This document shows positions 58,946-64,000 of a DNA stretch of 64,000 bases, in pieces. Under the pieces are notes generated by a model. It was not told the origin of the DNA, did no database searches, and saw only the letters and a list, made by a program, of their open reading frames with translations. A program made the translations under genes and the position numbers. Within the stretch, counting starts at the first letter, position 1, and each line of letters begins with the position of its first letter. Location of the stretch: assembly GCA_037447605.1 (NCBI GenBank), contig CM074804.1, positions 5,608,162 to 5,672,161 of the forward strand, read 5' to 3'. The stretch is from Zygnema circumcarinatum. Lineage: Eukaryota; Streptophyta; Zygnematophyceae; Zygnematales; Zygnemataceae.

Positions 58946-61041
58946 CTACATTTCTGTGACTGGGGGAGCAGTCAGCTGCACATCACCTCCCCCCCCATAG
59001 AAGCCTAAGTTGGAAGGCGGTTGGGGCCGAGCCTTCAACTCGCGATGCTCTTGGCAGATGGCGCATGGATGGCAGAGAAAGTGAGTGCAGCAGTCTCCCA
59101 TGGGCCGGTCCTGGAAGGTGAACAGTGCCCAGTCAGACTTACATACCTCTGAGATAAAGGATGATCCTCACAATTTAGCATGTTAATCATAAGGATTCAT
59201 CTTGAAATAGGGGCTGTCAGCAAGAAAAGTTTCATCAAAAGAAACTGGAACACATTTATAGGCGTGTATGAAAACAGTTTGGAGTTGGCAACTTTCTGTT
59301 GCAGACAGGCATAAGCTCAAGAAGTGGATTTCATTGAAGGAAGGAAAATAGACATTGGAGGAAGAGTTTCTACTCAATCTAAAACTTAAAAAAGTTGAAC
59401 ACTAATGACAAGTATGTACTGTGCAACTGAAGATGGAACTGCTCAGGACATGCATACGGCAAACGCAGGGAGTGATTCCTAGTGAACACCGCAATTGCTC
59501 GCATGTGCTTGAGAGAGTGTACACTCAAACACGTTTTAAATTCAGGTCGAATGACATTGGTTTGTATAGTGGGGGTAGCATAGGGATGTAGCTACTCCTA
59601 GCAAGAGTGCATATGATGTCCATATAGAGGACAGGTTATAGATTCAAACTCAAGCATGAAAAACGGGAATCGCTCTAACTTGCCAACTGCATTCACTAGT
59701 CTCATTAAATCCAACTGACAACAAAAAACACAAGAAATGCATTATTCGTACATCATGGGCCGATCAATGTACAGGATAATGAACATATCAACTCCCTGAC
59801 GCATTTTTTTGGCCTCGGATCCGCACGTCTTGCCGAACAACGCAGCCAGAATGCATGTTACAGTATTCCCGGGAAACTGATTGCAACCGCATGGGCAGCG
59901 AGGACAAGCCAAGGAGGCTCAAGTCCCGGAGGTAGACACTTACTGGTAAATGGTATTTTGACCGCAGTTCCGTTCGATATAGGCACGCGTAACAAGAGAC
60001 GAACGTCATCCAAAAGGCCACAGGCCCGACAACAGCTGATGTAGCGAAGGCAAAGCATCCCCCGAGTATGGCATGTATAAAGCATGGTCCCAAGCAAGGA
60101 CGTCCATCCAAGGTCTCCACATTCTAGACATCGCCAAAAATCACATGAGGTACAAGGGTGAGATCGGACCCCAGACATTCACAGCCGGTGGTCGTTGTCG
60201 AGCAGTCTTCACAACAGAAACAACATCATCTGATTCCTAAAGTGTTAATCTGACATCTATAGTTTTGAAGGCTTATTCAAGCTTTCTAAAGAAGTAGCAG
60301 CAAAAAAAATTGAAAATCATCCAAAATAGTTCATCTACCCTACAGAAATGATTCACCAAAAGTCTAGGCAAAGAATATCTCAAGAAATTACCAGCCCGAA
60401 TGTCAAATGCATTAACAGCGTATTACATATCGCATCAACATCCATCCTAAGCATAAAACAAAAGGATTGCAGCTGGAACTCCAACATTTCTTGGCGTTGA
60501 ATTCAAGGGGGAAGTCTCCAATACCAGTCGGCCAGTTATCGTCAGTTTTATAGACTGCATTATAAAAGATAAAACAGGAGCTGGCATTCACTGCCACATC
60601 ACATTGTACAGAGAATCGGATTTACCGTCTCGACATCAAGTAGACAGACCGTCCAAGCAGCCATTCTCCAGAAGCAGTCAATACATTTCATTACAACGAA
60701 AGCTCACCTGGCCGAAAAGGACACAAGGGCAGAACAGGCCAAGACAACCTGCAAGAGCCAAGTTCGCAGACGTCGCGAATCATGCTCGGACAGATTCAAA
60801 TCCGCATATTCACCTAGATCGCTGATGGGAAGCGTTCAGCTGGCGATGAAACATCAGCTTGAATGCCTTTCGAAAAATGAAAGCTAAACATTCCAACCAG
60901 AGAGAAAATTGCTAATCTAGACGTCAACACCAAACTGTTGAAGGCAACAAACTCACAGCTGCTCTTGTCCTGGAGGCAGTCAAACAGACCCGAGCGCCAC
61001 GCCTGCTCTGCTTCCTCTCTTGCAGCAGGCGGATGCTCCAT
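58946..61041 (-). CDS. PLAC8-family cysteine-rich membrane protein
   Basis: Four exons: 60957-61041, 60708-60748, 59944-60123, 58946-59110; 156 residues with all phases closing. Landmarks in order are WRSGLFDCLQDKSSC, CCLGLFCPCVLFGQ (the Cys made by the exon 1-2 junction), NVETLDGRPCLGPC, a hydrophobic segment, CLYRTELRSKYHLP, and DCCTHFLCHPCAICQEHREL. This is the complete PLAC8 Cys pattern, followed by a short tail ending APPVTEM. It resembles a plant subgroup (At2g45010/At5g05350 type, from memory). Plant PLAC8 proteins include cell-number regulators and cadmium-resistance proteins at membranes; which role applies here cannot be told. Exon 2 is only 41 bp and would be easy for gene finders to miss. 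Confidence 0.93.
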
Positions 61042-61247
61042 GCTCCCTCGCGGCAAGGTGCTCCTGCGTGGATCGTCAAGAGACCGCCCGGCAGCGAGGG
61101 TCGCGCGAGGAAGGCCCTTCTTTGAATTTAAGCTTGTCTCCCTCCGGGAGGAGTGAGCCCGCGCTGCACTGCGGGCCGGCGCTTTCAGCGCATCAACAAG
61201 TTGCTTGAAAGTGAGGGGGTCCTTCCTTTGATTCCCCGTGTTGTTTT

Positions 61248-61276
61248 TGGCATCGCCATAGTGAGGTCAATACAAA
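61248..61276 (-). repeat. dispersed repeat, partial inverted copy
   Basis: GGCATCGCCATAGTGAGGTCAATAC matches the reverse complement of the start of the copy at 61362 at about 20 of 25 bases, so the two could pair as a foldback about 110 bp apart. Confidence 0.6.
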
Positions 61277-61361
61277 TTCATTCCACTCCTAGGCGGTCTT
61301 TAAAGCAAATTTCTGTAATGCGAACGCCTTAAGCGCCATAGAGTCTTTGGGGGAAGGATGT

Positions 61362-61491
61362 GGCATTGATCTCACGATGGCGAGGCCATCAAATGCACAT
61401 GGACAAAATTAGCATGGGGAACCACGAGGAACTGGTCGCAAAGGACCTAAGCACAAAAGGAAAAAGCTAGGAGCGGAAAACTACGCCTACC
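61362..61491 (+). repeat. dispersed repeat, fullest copy
   Basis: About 130 bp beginning GTGGCATTGATCTCACGATG and ending GGAAAACTACGCCTAC. A near-identical copy lies antisense at 48404-48527, with partial copies at 47057-47117 and 61248-61276. It lacks coding capacity. The class is undetermined: the end of a larger transposon, a MITE or a SINE-like unit. Confidence 0.8.
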
Positions 61492-62129
61492 CTTTTGGGG
61501 GTTTCAGACCGTTTCTACATTTGCACAACAAACAAACTGAAGCCGTTCAACCCGGGTCTGCTTACAATAGCACTGTGCAACGGAGGACAATCTATGGTAC
61601 CTCCGCAGGCTATCGCTCTGCAGTTGCAAAATCTTATCGATGTATATGATGGAGCTGAAATTTGTGGCATGGATGCATCGCCGAGGCTTGCAATGGTTCC
61701 GCCATCGCAAGTGCATGAAGGGCCTTTCAAATAAGTAAACCACGAGAAGGAGAGCGGTTGTCGTTAAGAAGAAAAAGATGTTTGTGAATGAGAGTTGTGA
61801 CAGTGGCATCCTTACAGTAATGATGTGATTCGTCAGAGGTCAACTTTAACAAAAAGCGAAATGCTATGAACTTTCTGTTACGAATTCATTATTACTGTCG
61901 ATCACATTACATGGAAAAACATGACCACCATCATCATGATCACTATCACGATCATTCCATGTCTCTATTCCCGATTTCTCTTTTTCCAGGAATGCTCAAA
62001 TGAGCAAACCCCGACAAAGTTTTTCTTCTGCCAGGGAATATTCAGAAGACCCCCAAAATTAATTAGCCTGACCTTAGTTTTCCTGTATCCACCTGAAGCT
62101 GCGCAGACAGGACGACACACGAAGGAGAA

Positions 62130-63803
62130 TCACTCCGGAACCATCGATGCGCCTTCCTCATCCTCACCAGACTCGTTGTCACTCCCATCTTCATCTTCAT
62201 CCTCGCCGACATCGCTACTTGCGGCCCCATCTTCAGGTTCGTCAACCTCTACACCCTGCATACTCCCACTTTCACCTTTACTAAAATCGGTGCCAAAGTC
62301 GTAATCACTTCCTTCTTCATCTTCAACCTGCTGAGCTTTCCCTTTTGCTTCCTTTTTCCTTCGCTTCTTTTCTGCTTTGGCGAGCTTAGGATTCAATATA
62401 CCTTCTGCATCGTATAGCTTCTGAGTCTGGCTCAAATATTCACGACCACGGGCATTCACCGGCGTATCGTCGTCCATTCCGACTACCCCATCTCCTCTTC
62501 TTTCTTTGTAAGGCTTCTCATCCTCCTCCTCCTCCTCTTCATCTTCGGCAGCATCCTCCTCTTCACTTCTATCGTCTTCTTCATCACTCTGTCACTCAAG
62601 AACAGGAGCGCAGGCAACACAAGAACGGATAAGTCACAATGACAAATGTCAAACCCACAATTCTACAGGAACCATAAAAATTACACACATCTGCAAGGAG
62701 CATTTTTGATCAGGCCAATAAATCCAACCCTACATACCACAAAATCACTTAGCAAAAACGAGACTTGAGGACATCCAAGACCACCTTACTCTCGGCTAAA
62801 ATTGGAGTTTTTGCGGTTGTATTCCTTTTCCAGAGCATCAACCCAAACCCAAAATGAAAAAGGTAGGAGCACATCCAAAGACAGCAGAGCAACGAAGGAA
62901 GTGAATCGTTGATGTACTCTATCACAATCCATGAGCGAGTTCCTCTAGTTTATTCTCACCTTCACATCCTGCATGTCGATACTGGGTGGAGCCCCTGCAG
63001 GCACCTCTGTGAACATGGTAGATGGTAACGCGGGAAGCCCTTCAATGACAGCTGTTTGCTCTCCCTTGAACACGTCCTCTACATCAAAATCCTTTCCCCA
63101 TTCTGAAACTATGGCCGCCGAATCATGCTCTGCATTTGCATCCCTTTCTGGAGGGAGTGTGTAGTATGGAATCTTCCCTATAAAACAGATTGACAAGCCA
63201 CCGTGCAAATAAGTGAGTTTTGAGTAGCCCCAGCAAGCACATCGACAGATCCTAATGGCACCGCTGCATTAGACTTGGAAGGGGCAGGAACTTTAGGAGC
63301 TAAGCAAATTCAACATGATCTGCGATAAAGGCCATGCCATAGGAGGCTGCCTTCCACTCGATCCAACATATATGTCACACAGAGACAACTTGCTTCGAAC
63401 ATCAATTGGCTCGACTTTGAAACGACGAACAGAAAACTCCACAAGGTGGGAAAATATCAGCACTATTGGCACCACGACATTTAGGAAAGACCATGAAGAT
63501 ATCTTAAGCAACTAACTCAAGGACAGCCACTGGCACCCAAGCATGCTCCGACATGAGACCAAGAATACATGGCTCCCAAGTCCAAGTGAGACGACTCTTC
63601 CACCAGTCGTCGACTCTCCTCACCTTCATTCCAATCTTTAAGCACAACGCGAGCAGCAGCCATCGTGTCAGCAATTCCACCCTTTTTTAATTTGCCGCGA
63701 GCGAATGCCACACTACGAATGAACTCATCAACGTCTGCGAATCGTGCTATTTTGTAGAGCGCCATCAGCTTCTCTGTATGACAAAGGCGAAGAATCTGAC
63801 GAA
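62130..63803 (-). CDS. NSN1: nucleostemin-like nucleolar GTPase, C-terminal part (gene runs off the right edge)
   Basis: Three 3' exons: 63624-63803, 62960-63177, 62130-62588, giving about 285 residues. The circularly permuted GTPase domain lies beyond the window. What is seen follows plant NSN1/GNL3: ILRLCHTEKLMALYKIARF, FARGKLKKGGIADTMAAARV, LKDWNEGKIPYYTLPP, IVSEWGKDFDVEDVF. The last exon holds an acidic stretch, KLYDAEGILNPKLAKAEKKRR, SDYDFGTDF and a very acidic tail ending SMVPE. The family acts in the nucleolus in 60S ribosome maturation and growth control. Phases agree across all three exons. Confidence 0.93.
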
Positions 63804-64000
63804 CTGCACATGCACAAGATGCATGAGGTTTCAAAGCGACAATTAGGAGGAGGTATGCATAAGAGTGAGCTCGCATACCGTTCGTTCAATATGAAAAACT
63901 ATTCGCTTTACTTTCTTGAAAAAAACAAAAGAACTCCGATTGATGCATTCCAGGTTCAGCTGTATTCTGACCCAATCAACGGTTAAACTTGTTGAGATCG

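Larger units (their letters stand above)
61042..62129. other. intergenic, PLAC8 promoter and NSN1 3' flank
   Basis: Contains the PLAC8 promoter, the foldback pair of dispersed repeats (61248-61491), and a CATCAT-rich patch near 61921-61960. An 80-codon frame at 61495-61734 on the plus strand has no supporting features. Confidence 0.5.

Noticed and set aside
60427-60554. Possible extra PLAC8 exon reading NWPTGIGDF...NPFVLCLG
   Set aside because: Attractive at first, but exon 60708-60748 supplies the expected CCLGLFCPCVLFGQ in phase and joins directly to 59944-60123; inserting this frame breaks the phase.
61495-61734. 79-codon plus-strand frame
   Set aside because: Begins in the end of the dispersed repeat and has no family resemblance.

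Overview
The window is nuclear DNA from a photosynthetic eukaryote of the green lineage, most likely a streptophyte-type green alga. The evidence is the gene content and style. Genes are rich in short exons with GT-AG introns (plus two GC-AG). Several predicted proteins are plant-type: a plastid CGFS glutaredoxin, a DUF4079 plastid membrane protein, a class VIII-like bHLH factor, a P5A ATPase that follows plant MIA/PDR2 throughout, and a plant-type RRP44A. The species assignment is inference. Coding DNA is moderate in GC, and several promoter zones are very GC-rich islands full of CACGTG and GTACGG words. The window opens with a 36-base poly-T run and has one 10-N gap in CCCCTC sequence, so it comes from a scaffold.

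Layout. 97-6034 (-): RRP44/DIS3 exosome nuclease, C-terminal end missing. 6327-9221 (+): ZC3H15/DFRP1-type CCCH protein, divergent from RRP44 across 292 bp. 12132-15285 (+): large bHLH factor. 17618-19951 (+): ICln (methylosome). 20592-about 21000 (-): small unrecognised gene next to the gap. 22287-23558 (-): plastid-targeted single-span membrane protein. 24138-25999 (+): GRXS14-like glutaredoxin. 27493-39377 (-): complete 22-exon P5A ATPase. 40175-45851 (-): protein joining GPALPP/DUF3752 features to a J domain. 47903-50558 (+): DUF4079. 52252-55677 (-): unrecognised Ser/Arg-rich coiled-coil protein. 58946-61041 (-): PLAC8 protein. 62130-63803 (-): nucleostemin (NSN1) C-terminal half, continuing past the right edge.

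These genes form no operon or pathway cluster; they are ordinary neighbours. Two themes recur. One is RNA and ribosome biology: RRP44, ZC3H15, ICln, the J/GPALPP protein and NSN1. The other is plastid proteins: GRXS14, DUF4079 and the small membrane protein. Exon borders were set by hand from splice signals, reading phase and recalled family sequences. Where every exon phase closes and the family is recognised, confidence is high.

The non-genic sequence is the more unusual part. Two copies of an element bounded by inverted repeats and filled with CCAATGGTTGG-type palindromes flank the glutaredoxin gene. A second dispersed repeat of about 130 bp sits antisense in a DUF4079 intron and again downstream of the nucleostemin gene, where it forms a foldback with a partial inverted copy. 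No tRNA, rRNA, CRISPR array or autonomous transposon gene was seen.
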